In this document: one piece after another, positions 34,480 through 46,997 of the stretch
How the letters are laid out: the number at the start of each line of letters is the position of its first letter
Position numbering within the stretch: position 1 is the stretch's first letter
Source of the DNA: Takakia lepidozioides
Taxonomy: Eukaryota > Streptophyta > Takakiopsida > Takakiales > Takakiaceae
Length of the DNA stretch: 64,000 nt
Assembly (NCBI GenBank): GCA_030704615.1
Contig: CM060732.1
Coordinates: forward strand, 25,792,001-25,856,000
Direction of reading: 5' to 3'
Program-made: the position numbers and the translations under genes
The notes under the pieces: model-generated
Databases searched by the model: none
What the model was told of the DNA's origin: nothing
Seen by the model: the letters and a program-made list of their open reading frames with translations, nothing else

Positions 34480-36600
34480 CAGGGCACCATCTAACATTTC
34501 CAGTCTTGTCATAACACACCAAGTGACGCCACCCATTCAGTCATGATAAAACAGGGTGGGAGGGCGGGGTATGTTCATAATCAGATTCCTGTCATGTACC
34601 TAAGTGACCCTCTTGCACAATATAAGTCAGATTGCAGCCTCAGATTATATCATCCATAGTTATCCATAAGATATGCAGCATGCAAGATATCATGGGCATA
34701 TAAGAACTTCTTGCCACATTACAGATCCAAGATATGTATACACAAATACCTTGAGGTGATCCAAGACAAGCATTATGCAAGGTAGGTAAGAATAGTCTGC
34801 CCTACAACACATTCAGTGAGTGTTCACACCGGCAGCAGGAAGGACCAGCCTGCAATTAATTACTTCTGGCCTGCCACCAAGTACACTTCTTGGGCATGGT
34901 AAGCCATATTGCCGCTTCACATTTGGCCAAATGTAAGCACCCCAAAGCATGCATCGTGCAAGGCCTTATGGGTATGTAAGAACAGTCTGTCATTGTATAT
35001 ATTCAGGACCTGTGCACATAGGACTCTTGCTGGCCCAGCCTGCAGTAAATCAGACTTCAAACATGCAACCAAGTGATCACTTTGGGCATGACAAGACTGA
35101 CTGCGACTTCATTCTACACCATGTACACTTGCCCCAATATATACATCATGTAAGGCGTTTTGGCATGGAAGAAAGGCCTGCCCTGTCACAGCATCCAGAT
35201 CTGGACACACATACACTTTGAGTGCCCAAGACCAAGCCCACTTGGCCAAGATAAATCATACAATGCAGGTGACTGTTCATATGGCAAAATAAAGTAAATA
35301 ATCATTGGTCAGAGTCTTTTAGAGCTTACCGTCAATGTTTCACAGAAGGCTAATGCCATGTTTGCAAATAGAACCTCACTATGCTCCATTCCACAACAAA
35401 TCCAGGTCTGAAAACGGCCTGTCAGTGCCTTATCAGGCTGTCTTTTTTAACAAAACTCAGGTCTCCTCATCCTTAGAGCCAAACAGCCATTTATGACTTG
35501 TCCCTTACACCATCAATCCTCTTTTAAGGCCAAAAAAATGGAAACCTAGTCTAAAAATCCACAGGCAAAGCTGTCAAAGATTCAAGACAAGGTAGGATTC
35601 ACATGCAGTGCTGCATGAGACAAGGCCGCCAGGCCAAAGTGCTCCATCAGCAGCAGCAAAAGATAAGTCAAAAGCAAGCATCATCATGTCAAACCAGGAG
35701 CAAGCGGGCCGAAATCGGGGTTGCAGGCAATAGTAGTATGTTCCTTTTGCACACATCCTTATCTGCAAGCTCAAGAGAATTCAAAGTAGGTAGGGATCCT
35801 CACATGGTCCCATCACAAGCCCCCACAAAAACCAATGGGTTAGTGAGTATTGTGGAACCCCGGGTGAATCACAGACCCCTACACTTGTTATCGATGTCAA
35901 CTAAGAACCCCAAAAACAAGAGAGAAAGATATGAAGTAAAATGAACCCTAATCACCAAAAGCACCTTGAGCGATTGGGGAAGGTAACACTGCGTCATCGC
36001 CACCAACACGCCACCTCCAGCACAGCTAAGGAGAAGCGAGGCATACAAATGCTAGGTTTAAGAAGGGAGAGAGAGCGATATACTTCCCACCCAAGCGCCG
36101 CTGCGAAACATAAAAGCCAGAGGAGGGAAAGGGACGATGTCATCACAGCGGATTCTCCCGCCTGTGAGAAGAGACAAGATGCCGCCATTGCGCATCCCCA
36201 GGAGCTCGTCCAGCATGAAGCAGCAGACAGGGTGGCAGCAGAGCACGCCATAACTCGCGAGCTCAGCAGCACGCCGAGTGTAGCTGACAGCGGGAGAAAC
36301 ACCCTAGGGCAGAGCTCGATTTTTCATCCGAAAGATGAATAATCAACCTAGTTGCAAATTTGGACGTGACGTGGCGTTAACGCGTCAGCGTCACATCCGA
36401 CGTCAGCGGCGTGCGTCACGTCACGTCCTAAACCGACGTTACTGTACATAAATATGTTTATTTTTTTACTTTATTATTTACTATTTACTATGAGAACCGA
36501 CGTGGCAACCGATGTGGCCTCATTACGTGGACTTCATTAATTATCTGTAAAATTCATATATTATAATTTATATTGTCAATCATGCCACCGTCAGCAAAGG
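34480..36600. other. No confident gene; AC-rich and ACGTCA-rich stretches
   Basis: 34480-35930 has no supported feature. 36355-36440 contains many CGTCA/TGACG motifs in both orientations (e.g. GACGTGGCGTTAACGCGTCA), then AT-rich DNA up to the hairpin array. Confidence 0.4.
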
Positions 36601-36612
36601 TTGGTCGGACAA

Positions 36613-36995
36613 ATTTTTATTTTTTTTAAATAGGTGCGACCACCAGAAGGGGGTGGTCGCACATTTTTTCTTATTTTTTAAATGGGTGCGACCACCAGCA
36701 GGTGGTGGTCGCAGCATTTTCATTCTTTTTAATAGGTGCGACCACAAGCAGAGGGTGGTCGCACATTTTTTCTTTTTTTTTAATTGGGTGCGACCACCAG
36801 TAGGTGGTGGTCGTAACTTTTTCATTTTTTTTAAATAGGTGCGAACACTAGAGGATGATATCACATTTTTAATTATTTTTTAAATGGGTGCGACCACCAG
36901 CCGGTGGTGGTCGCAGACTTTTTCTTTTTTGTTATTAGGTGCGACCGTTTATGGAGGATCGCACATTTTTTTTTTTGTTATTAGGTGCGACCGCT
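36613..36995 (+). repeat. Hairpin array GCGACCACC/GGTGGTCGC, array 1
   Basis: About six or seven units of ~62 bp. Each is a 24-27 bp palindrome (GGTGCGACCACCAGCAGG then GGTGGTCGCA) and a T-rich spacer that ends in AATAGGTG or AATGGGTG. The units near 36840 and 36940 are degraded. It lies directly upstream of a TATA box and of the broken gene at 37358. Confidence 0.93.
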
Positions 36996-37060
36996 CCCTG
37001 GACACGTGGCGAGACGTGAATGGGCAGCAGAGGCGTCGCACGTCAGGCCTCTCCAGGCAG

Positions 37061-37068
37061 TATATAAG
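37061..37068 (+). promoter_or_regulatory. TATA box
   Basis: TATATAAGGCC about 295 bp before the ATG at 37358 and about 65 bp after hairpin array 1. The gene on the other strand at 44928 has a very similar TTATAAGGCC. Confidence 0.55.
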
Positions 37069-37357
37069 GCCTACCCCTCATTCCCAACCCACTTTTTTCC
37101 CTCTTTGTGAGTGCGGTTCTGATGCTTCTTGGAGTTTGAACTTCGGTGGCCAGGACTGAGCCTGGGGGGGGGGGGGGGGAAAAGTGGATTTGTGTGGGGA
37201 GGAGTTTTTGTCTTTTTTCCTGGGACTGCGGGAGTTTGCTTTGGATACTATACCAATAGAGGGTGAGGAAATTGGTCTGCTAGTATATAAGGTTATCAAT
37301 AGTCTGGGTTTAGTTTTCCGTTACGAAGCCGCGTCTATTCCGCAAAGTACTTTCATC

Positions 37358-38870
37358 ATGTCCGGAAACGTTGCTTCGAACGCAGTGTCAGGGGTTTCCT
37401 CGGGAAGTGGGCGTAAAGTAGGAAGCGTAAACATGCACATGAACGGGATAGTCAGGTCAACAAAAAAACTATCCAAGTGCAGAGGCCGCGAAGGTGGTGA
37501 AGCAAGTAGTGCTGGATTATTTGAAGGACAATGACATAATGCGTTTGAATCTTTTGTATGTCCGACATGGGAATGAGGGGTTCCTTAGATTCCAGCACAA
37601 TATGGAGATGAGAATGAGGGAGGCTTTGGCCGGGGATGAATGGGAGGAGGACAGGGCAAAGTTCCAGTTCACGAAATGGATGGAGGACCGGGCCCATGAT
37701 GCCACATGGAATCTGAGGCAAACCATGGACAAGTTTGTTACAAGAACACCTGTAGCTGAAGGTCGCATGCCAACTTCGGAGGAGGAGTTGTTTGTGCTTG
37801 TGGATTGGTGGTCTGACATGGCAAAGGCCCGCCAAACGACGTACAAAACCACTCCCATGGAAGGCAGGGTCCTCGTCCGCGGATGCGGCATTGAACGTGA
37901 GATACATATCCACAAACGCATAGGTACAACAACTCGACGCGCCCAAACAGGGAGGGTATGGTACAATTCGGAGGGTTAGAATTGTTGGGGATCAATTCAT
38001 TCCTCCATCTTGGGAGCTAGCAGGGAAAACGCCCAGGGAAAACAAATGCTGAGCTTGCCAAAGTCCAACATAACAATGAGGCGTTGGCTGTAAAGTTCCA
38101 TCATTTCGGCATCATAAAGTATTTTGCGTTGCATCCACGTCGAAATGAAGGTTACACACATTGGTGGAATGGGGGGACCATACGATCATGGTTGAGTATT
38201 GACAGGAAATGGGGGAATGATCGGGATAACAGGGAGTTAATGGAACGACGGGGGACGGAGCAGGAAATGCAGGAGGTCAACCGACTGGTTCGATTCGACA
38301 GAATCGCACCCAATTGGCATGGGCGCTTTTGCACATCATGCTCAACGTCCATAATCACCACCTCTTGCACAACGACATGTCCCCCGAAACATCTTGTTGC
38401 ATTTTCACAAGGGTCTGAAGATGTGTACATCGGGGTATGCGATTGGGGATGGCCTCCACGACGGATGACCCAAAAACCACGTTGTACATTTTCGAGAGCA
38501 GAGACAAGATGATAAAGACTCTCGCACATAGATGGTGGATTGCACCTGAAATGCAATTGTTCATAATGTAGCCAACAACCAGTCAGATGGCACACCTCGT
38601 AGGCCCCCTCTAACCGTGCCATCAGAGACCTTTGCAATTGGGAAGATAGCCCAGGCAATAAATGGGGGTAACACGTTCGATGCAAGTCTGTTCAACGATA
38701 TGTCTACTTAACCTGTTTTGTTTCCGCTATGGAAAACTTGTGTGTAGACACAGTAGAGTTGCGGTACAAACTAGAAAATGTTGTGAAGCGTTTCATGACG
38801 GGGCTATTCAATTGGCCTGAGCCCAAAAATTGCTGGAGGATGGATAAAAACTTGTAGACCTCTGACTGTA
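37358..38870 (+). pseudogene. Unknown gene, broken by frameshifts
   Basis: It starts at ATG 37358 (MSGNVASNAVSGVSSGSG). The frame is lost at the A7 run near 37461-37468 and resumes as VVKQVVLDYLKDNDIMRLN up to 37979. Further frames follow (VKFHHFGIIKYFALHPRRN at 38090-38200, then GSEDVYIGVCDWGW near 38410, then HRWWIAPEMQLFIM near 38530). I do not recognise a domain. Since the frames lie in sequence without splice signals, this is a decayed single gene, probably of a repeat family. Confidence 0.5.
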
Positions 38871-38899
38871 CATCATGTTTGAATAAATGTTGTTTTCAA

Positions 38900-41800
38900 T
38901 TGTGTTTGTCTCGTACCATAATGTTTTTAATGGTTTGTTACTTGGCCATGGCACCTGGGTCCATCATATGGGATAATCAAGCACCACACCCACGAATCTT
39001 GAAGAGTGACAGTGTACACCGGGTCAATGGGTGAACCAATCGTTCCCCTGCCAAATGATTTTAGATTGATTTGAAACTTTGGGAGTGTGTTGTACATGCC
39101 CTCTTTAAGTTATTGAAAAAGTATGAGGTCAATCTAAAATGGTTCTAAGGGTGAACCAATAGTTCCCCTATTAAATGATTCATGATTGAAAATTGGTTGA
39201 AAGGTTTAACGAGTCGTTCGGGGGGCAAATGATTATTTTCTTCGCTTGCAACTTTGTGTACGTGATTTGTACATACTTAAGCACATATGGACCAAAGTTG
39301 AACTTCAACAAAGTTGTTTGAATCGGTTATTCAAATTCATAAGGAAAAACAACATTTCGCCTGCACATGAATTGTTTTTAATTCCATTCTGAAGCCATAT
39401 GCTTGATAACAACATGAAGAGTTGCATGCAAAATATCACCATGAACAGACATCGTCTGCATCCAAACACATTTTATTCCCTCATTTGCACTCCAAGGTGA
39501 AGTTATCTTCAACTTCATGCACTCTTCATAGAGAGTTCTGCAATAGTGAGCATAGAGCAAAGGATGAACGTTTTTTTCCAAACATTTTTCTTTGGTACAT
39601 TTTTTGGCAAGGATGTGGTGGTGTGAGGGTTCAACTCACAGAACAAAATCAAGCCAAAAACAAAATCATTGCGCCCCACAATCCTATGCCCTCTAAATCA
39701 TTTTATTTAGTAAAAATCCAGTTCAATTCAAAATTGGATGAAAGGGTGAACGGAAACTTCCCCGATGAAATATTTTTATTGCTCCGAAACTTTGCAAGTG
39801 TCTTCTACATGCCCTCTTACACGTCTTTGAGAAGTATGACATCAATCTAAAATGGTTTAAAGGGTGAACCAATCGTCCCCCTACCAAATGATTTTAAATT
39901 GATTTGAAACTTTGCAAGTGTCTTGTACATGCCCTCTTACAGGTCTTTCACAAGTTTCAAATCAATCTAAAATGGTTAAAAGGGTGAATCAATCATGAAC
40001 ATATCAAATGATTTTGGAGTGCTTTAAAGCTTTGCAAGTGTCTTTCACATGCCATTTTAAAGGTACCGGACTATAAAAACTTTCCCTATCAAATTTTACA
40101 TTGCTTTGAAGCTTTGCAAGTGTCAGCCACATGCCCTCCTACAAGTATGACGTAATAAAAATGGTTGAAAGGTGAACCAATCATTCCGCTATCAAATGAT
40201 TTTATATTGCTTTGGATGTCATTGCTTTGGTAATTCTAGCCCCCCAATGGCCCATTGTAACCCTTGAATTACAATTCAAAATGCAATTCAAGCCCTTAAA
40301 ATTGGTAATGCCAGTCCCTAAAATGACCAACCCCGGCCGCCCTCAAATTGTAATTTGAGCCCTTGAAATTGTCAATTCCAACCCCTCAAATTGCAATTGA
40401 AGCCCTGAAATTTAATTCCAACCCCTCAAATTGCACTTCTAGCCCCTGAAATGACAATTCCTAAATTTGCAACTATAGCCTGTGAAATGGCAATTGCTAG
40501 TGCAGCCCCTGAAATTGGCAATTGAAGCCCCTGGAATGGCAGTTTCAGCCCCCAAAATTGCAAGTCCAGCCCTGAAATTGGCTATGGGTGAACCAATCAT
40601 TCCCCTGCCAAATGATTTTGGATTCATTTGAAACTTTGCGAGTGTCTTGTACATGCCCTCTTAAAGTTACTGGACAAGTATGATGTCAATGTTAAATGGT
40701 TCAAGGGTGAACCAACAGTTCCCCTGTTGGATGATTCATGATTAATCGTTAACGATTGATCTCATATTACACTGGGACCTATTATAGGGTACATTGAACA
40801 CACTGGCCAGGTCTCAAATCGAACGAAAATCATTTGGATGGGCAACCATCCGTCGGCCCATTGAACGAATTTCGGTTGATCTCATATTACTCTGGGGCCT
40901 CTTCCATGGCACATTGAACATACTGGCCAAGTCTCAAAACGAACCAAAATCATCTCGATGGCCAACCATCCGTTGAGCCATCGAATGAATTTTGATTGAT
41001 CTGATATTAGTCCGAGACCTGTGAGAGGGTGTCTCAAACGTACTGGCAAAGTTTGGAAGCAAACAAAAATGATTTGGATGGGCAACCATCCGTTCACCCG
41101 TTGAATGTATTCCGCTGGATCTGCTATTGCTTTCGGACTTGTTGGACTGTGTTTCGCGTGCTCACGATATTTTTTTTCATTCGGTTTTTGAATGGGGCGT
41201 GTAATGTAGCCATATGCAACGTGCGTGCCAAATTTGGGAGCGAACATAATTCATTTGGACCCAAAACCACAGTTTCTTCCCTGTTTTGCACTCCAAACTT
41301 GATTTGTGTTCAACTTCATGCACTCTTTATAGAGAGTTCTGCAATAGTGAGCGAAGAGAACACTTTTTTTTGGGGCATTTTTTATTGGTCCAAATTTTGG
41401 CGGGGGAGTAGTGGTGGGATGCTGGAAGCCGCAGAACAAAATTGAGCCAAAAACAAATCGATACGTGCCAGAAACCCCCAAAAGGCAGTGCAAACCTATT
41501 TATTGGCTTAAATTAATTTAAATTCAATTACATTATGGAATGGCTTGGTGTCGATGGGGAGGCAAATGATTGTCTATTGTGTCTCCACCATGTGTTCAAG
41601 CACATGCGGGCAAAAGAGGGGCTTCAACCACATCCGTTCAATAACACGCATTGCAGGATTTCTTTTTCGCAATGAACAAAACCATATGACAACTGAACGC
41701 CTCATTGGCCCATCGAACGAATTTCGATTGATCTCATATTACTGGGACCTATTAGAGGGTACATTGAACACACTGGCCAAGTCTCAAAGCGAACGAAAAT

Positions 41801-42470
41801 CATTTGGATGGTTTGGCCCATTGAACAAATTTCGGTTGATCTCATATTACTCTGGGGCCTCTTCCATGGCACATTGAACATACTGGCCAAGTCTCAAAAC
41901 GAACCAAAATCATCTCGATGGCCAACCATCGTTGAGCCATTTTTTGACTTCTGCAATAGTGATTTGTTTTTGGGGCATTTTATTAGTCCAAATTTTGTTG
42001 AGCAAAAAAAAATCGATACGTGTGAAAGGCAGTGCAAACCTATTTATTGGCTTAAAATTAATTTAAATTCAATTACATTATGGAATGGCTTGGTGTCGAT
42101 GGGGAGGCAATGATTAATTACATGTGTCGCACACATGTTCAAGCACATGCGGGCAAAAGAGGGGCTTCGTTCAATGGGTGCAATAGCCGTGCACGCATTG
42201 CATGATTTCTTTTTCGCAATGAACAAAAACCAGATGACAACTGAACGCCTCATTGGCCTATTGAACGAATTTCGATTGATCTCATATTACACTGGGACCT
42301 ATCAGAGGGTACATTGGACACACTGGCCAAGTCTCAAAGCAAACGAAAATCATTTGGATGGGCAACCATCCGTTGGCCCATTGAACAAATTTCGATTGAT
42401 CTCATATTACTCTGGGGCCTCTTCCATGGTACATTGAAGATACTGGGTCTCAAGCAAACCAAATCATTCA
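38900..42470. repeat. Two families of diverged tandem repeats
   Basis: From 39000 to 40750, units of about 120 bp share 'gaaactttgcaagtgtcttg', 'catgccctcttac' and 'gggtgaaccaatcgttcccc'. From 40740 to 42450, units of about 120 bp share 'attgatctcatattactctg' and 'catttggatgggcaaccatc'. The block 41480-41890 is itself repeated at 42026-42440 (offset about 546 bp). No coding capacity. Confidence 0.8.
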
Positions 42471-42485
42471 TGATTATGCGTCTGT

Positions 42486-44928
42486 TCACCAGTACGGAGA
42501 GCCTCCACTAGTACGGAGAGCTCGAGCTTGGGCTCGAGTGGTCAAAGAGGGACCTAGTGTTGTGTGGTCCACCTTTGCCATCATGCGTAGCGTTCTAGGC
42601 GAGTGCTGACTCTCTTCCACATTTGCCAGAGCCGGGTGTGTCGCTCTTGCTACGGCGGCATGCAATTTTTCAATTAAATCCGATATGTTTGGAAGTGGCA
42701 AGAACACCCCTGGAATAGGGGCAACTTGGTCACGCCATGTGTTCTGCCAATACTTTAGAACACTCGTGATGGCAGCCTTGAAATTGTCCAACACCTCCTC
42801 CTGCTGGGGGTCTCTGCGCAACTCTGGAAAAAATGGCCCATCATCCCGACGAGGCACCCAGTACGTCTCATTCATATCCTCCCAACGGATGCTAGCGGCC
42901 TCCAACTCCCTCAGAAATAGGTCTCTCCCAATCGGTTCGCGATTGTATGGGTCGTTTTCCCGCTGGCACCCACGGATCCTCAGGCAGTCGAAAGAATCTT
43001 TGTCTGGTACAGCTCCAATGCCCTCCCAAGTTCCGGCAAAAAAGCTCCCTTTGGACTGGGTCCCGTATGCCTCTAGCACGCACGGTTATTTCCGTTGGAT
43101 GTCACCCAAAAGGTCACCGGATCTTTAACCTAGTTAACGTCTTCGCATCCAAGGCGTGCATCTCTCTTGGAGCATCCCATGTCATTGTCTCCTCCCAGTG
43201 TTGCCAATTTAAAAAATCGTAAGGCGATACATCCAATGGCATGTTGTACCGGTTGTACTCGTATCCCGTGGGCATATTGTCTTGCAACCCAAACAACTCG
43301 TAGAAACGTCGATGGATTGGTCCACGGCAGTCAGGGCATTGGCTGGCTCGCATGGCTGCCGATATGAGACATGTGGGATGGAACAAATGGCCACATGAAC
43401 CAAGCATATAGCCTCCCTCCGGTCCATAAGGGTTTAGGCACATTGTGCACACCCGTACCATCTGTTACCCATGACGCTGGATTGCTCTGTGGTATCCACG
43501 TCCGTTTATCCTCATTAATGTAGGATGACATCCTCGGCCTGGTGTCCCACTCCTCCTCTACTTCCAAATCCCAGTTTATGCTGTTATTGGTATCGGAAAT
43601 TGTATGCACACAGTGCTCAAACATGACATGCACATCACCCCATGTGGTGAATCCAGTGTACTTCGACGTGAATACATCACGCACAGTGTCGTGCCTTTGC
43701 AAATTAGCATAGATGCTATCTACGCTTCGATTCGACAAACGTGCTGCACGTTGGAGGGAGGACAACGCTTCTTCTATCCGTGTTTCCCGCGATGCTAGAT
43801 GGCCCGCCCATGTCACCCAATTCCGCCAATTCCCCTTCAACCATGGCCACGATCGGATTTGCATGGCATTTGAGTACCGATATGCAACAGCCCTAGCTTG
43901 CTCGCGTTCCCCCACAAGCTGCTCTAATTCCTGTTCTTGGGCCGATGTAATTTGCACGGCTGAACATTCCCCAGTTTCCACTATGGGGTCCTTTTTTTCT
44001 TGCCCTCTCCGCCGCAAGTCTTTCTTCCTCAACCCTCGCGGGTCCAGTTCAGACGTTTGCACTTCATTCCCATGCCCGATTGAGTCAACCCCGTCGATGA
44101 CGCGGTCAATGTCCATTGGTGGCATATTCAAACGCCAATGTCTTGCTCGTTGGTGATTGGCCTCGGGTCCTGAAGCACACCCGCGTACGCTGTCGAGAGT
44201 CCCCAACCCCATTCTTTCCAGCAACTTCGCTATTTGCCACCGTTGCAAATGAACAATGTCTTGCAGGTCTTTGATGTGTTGTTCATGTGCGGCCAATTGT
44301 TCCTCCAACGGAGAGCATACCTCGCCCCCCTCCACCTCAGACGTTGAAGGCCGGCTGCGGAGACCTGTTGCGGCGTATAATTTGGAGGTTGGTCTGCATT
44401 TCCTCCTTCTTCCACCTCGTCGTTTCCATCGAACCGTATGATGTCCTGCCCTGACGTATATACAAGTCTGGATATCAGAGAACATGTATAGTCTAGTACG
44501 TTGTTTCGCAGTGGCAGTTTGCCAATCCACCGGTCGCAATAAAATCAACTCTGTGTACAACATGGCCGCAAATAAATACGGGACCTTGTTGTTGACGAGC
44601 GGTTGACCCCACAATGTTGTATGTACCTCCTCTGCCCTGTGGCGGAAATGCGGGTTGGCGCAGGAATGCAAGCTAGCTTGATTTTGTTTGGTTTGTGGAT
44701 CATGCCTATCTCTGGGCCACAAACGATTTATGTGACACCAGTCCACAAATTTCCTGCAGTCACCAAGCGACAACTTCCAAACTTCCCAACCTGTTCCGCA
44801 AGAATGTTGGGGTCATTGTATATGTCCCAACGAAGTTCGCGCCTGGCCCTTTTGGTTTTTTTTTTGGGAGGTCCAGGTTCATTATCGTCATCCCTGGGAT
44901 GACCTCCTCTGTCTTCCTCCTCCGCCAT
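42486..44928 (-). pseudogene. RING-finger gene of unknown family, broken by frameshifts
   Basis: It starts at ATG 44928 with a KR-rich stretch (KKKTKRARRELRWD). It changes frame near 44735 into a 450-residue open part with Glu/Gln-rich coiled-coil character, and changes again near 43470 into a RING-H2 finger. The finger is C-x2-C-x14-C-x-H-x2-H-x2-C...C-x2-C, starting CTMCLNPYGPEGG, with LGSCGHLFHPTC and CPDCRG. A final frame at 43079-42486 (YWVPRRDDGPFFPELRRD) follows a stop. RING fingers usually act as E3 ubiquitin ligases. As no splice sites reconcile the frames, I read it as a decayed gene, possibly of a mobile element. Confidence 0.6.
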
Positions 44929-45281
44929 TTATGGCTTGGCTTACCCTACTCGACAGGTGTTTGCTAAGAAAAATGCTCTCCCAACCCTCCTAAATCGTAC
45001 CTAATCCTACTCCCTAATGAATCCTCCCCAAGTACTAGAGGCACGTGTCACTCCGCAGTTCTAAGTGAATGACGCAATGTGCAATGAAAAAAACGTGGGT
45101 GCTAGAGGAGGGCTTCCGGGAGGTACTCAGCATCGATTTCGTAGAATCCAACGGCCCAAAATACCCCCACCCAACCAATAGCACCCCTCTCCACTTGGAC
45201 TCAATGACAAGGAATGCAACATCCCATCGCCCACCAAGTCCTGGTGTGGAGAAAAGTGAGGGAGAGAATGGCCTCCAAGGC

Positions 45282-45289
45282 CTTATAAG
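45282..45289 (-). promoter_or_regulatory. TATA-like box of the RING-finger gene
   Basis: CTTATAAGGCC on the minus strand, about 355 bp before the ATG at 44928 and right next to hairpin array 2. Confidence 0.45.
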
Positions 45290-45344
45290 CCCCCCCCCAC
45301 ACTCGGGGCGCGCGCTGTCATCATGACTGCGCACGCTAGTAATA

Positions 45345-46130
45345 GCTGCGGCAGGGGTGGTCGCATCTTTTTTTTTTTCTTTATTACCACCAGCAGGGGG
45401 TGGTCGCATTTTTTTTTTTTTTAATAACCAGCAGGGGGTGGTCGCACGACCACCAGCAGGGGTGGTCGCAGATTTTTGGGTTGGTTTGTTTATTTTTTTT
45501 AATGGGTGCGACCACCAGCAGGGGGGTGGTCGCAGATTTTGGTTGGTCGCACCACCAGCGCAGACGCAGGCGCATAATTTTAATAGGCGCGACAGCAGAG
45601 GTGGTCGCAAATTTTGTTTAAAACAAATAGGTGCGACCACCACCTGCTGGTGGTCGCACTATTTTCCTTTTCTTTAATAGATGCGACCACCAGCAGGGGG
45701 TGGTCGCATAATTTTCCGATTTTTTAATATCTACCAACAGTCAGTAGCTCAGTTGGTTAAGTGCACTGAGTGCGACCCGGACGATTCTGGGGTCAAATCT
45801 TGCTACTTGATGGGTGTGGTATGGTTCGTGTGTGGTGCCCCATTCCTACGCCTCTTGGCGCATAAATGAAAGAGGTTATTTTCTCCTCTCACTACTAAGG
45901 GGCCTGATTTGTGAGCTGTCGCTCCCAGGTGTTTCCCAAAAATAAAATAAAAATAAAATAAAAATCTGCGACCACCAGCAGGGGTAATCAGTAAATCAGT
46001 AAATAGGTGCGACTACCAGCAGGGGGGTGGTCGCAACATTTTTCTTTATTTTAACAGTTGCGACGACCGCTACTGGTGGTCACACAATTGTTTTTTAAAA
46101 ATAGGTGCGACCACCAGGAGGTTGGTCCCC
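45345..46130 (+). repeat. Hairpin array GCGACCACC/GGTGGTCGC, array 2, interrupted by a SINE
   Basis: About ten units like those of array 1, in the same orientation, with T-rich spacers and a SINE at 45734-45965. Units at 45600 and 46070 are mutated. The array lies downstream of the hAT transposase gene and upstream of the RING gene. Confidence 0.93.
45734..45965 (+). mobile_element. tRNA-derived SINE, family A, copy 2 (most complete)
   Basis: It starts near CCAACAGTCAGTAGCTCAGT. The A box TAGCTCAGTTGG is at 45745-45756 and the B box GGTCAAATC at 45791-45799. A body (GGCCTGATTTGTGAGCTGTC) and an A-rich tail with AAAAT repeats (45941-45965) follow. Inserted in hairpin array 2. Related to copies at 20500 and 60300 on the other strand. 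Confidence 0.85.
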
Positions 46131-46997
46131 TTGCACCTGTATGTATGTTTGGAGAGGCAGATGAAAAGCACATGTATCGACTCCCCATGGATTTGTGAAG
46201 GGGAAGATGAATGTTGGGAGCTGCACCTGCCTTTGTGGCTTTCGAAACCATAATAGGAAATCAACAATGTAAAGGTAATGACGAAACACAAACACACGCA
46301 CAACACCAAAACCCTTTCTTGGGTACACATATTCCACCATTTTTATTTCCGTACACGTATGCATGTACCCAAACTGAAACATGGATATCCATGAAACATA
46401 CTACACATCATGTGACAGGTCACAGTTATAGCTGTACCTAATTCCGTCTGGCACGACGACGATGGTATGATCTCACGTCTAGTACAAAATCTTCGTCCCC
46501 ACTCACTTCACCCCGTTCCCGTGATCAGTGCTAGAATCATGATCTCCATCTGTTCTTTCGTTTCCAGAGGCAACTGGCCGTTGGACCTGTAGTCGTCCTC
46601 GGAGTACGTTCAGTTGTCTCTCTGGTCGATTTCCACTCCTATCATGAATACCATCTAGGGTATCAGGCTGTTCACAGGTCGGTCACCAACAAAAGGTTGC
46701 ACAATTCTCTGCCGTTTCTGGGCTTGTCCCGGATTTCGTGGTGGCCTTGGAGCAGGTCTCGTATGAGGAAGGCTACTCGCACGTACATCAGAGGGGCCGA
46801 CATGAGAGGAAGGGGCATGAGATGGACCAGCGAGGGTCGAGGGAGCACGGTTCACATGCGGACGTCGTCGGGCCAGATGAAACGACAATGGCCGGTCGTC
46901 GTCATCCGATGGTTCGACTTGCAGAAGTCCCGCAGCAGAAGAACCATCTCCCAGGATCGGAGTAGCGATGGAAAGGAATTACATGAGGGGAGAGAGA

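Noticed and set aside
35994-36302. Minus-strand frame with a hydrophobic stretch (SSLSLLWLLCFAAALGWE), considered as N-terminal anchor exon of the DUF707 gene
   Set aside because: The position is 4 kb upstream across a satellite, with no confirmed splice link; composition alone is too weak.
36580-36864. Open frames with repeated 'ATTPxGGRT' or 'VRPPAGGG' words over the hairpin arrays (also at 45035-45677 and 49697-50002)
   Set aside because: The repeat words are the hairpin unit read in frame, so they are not proteins.
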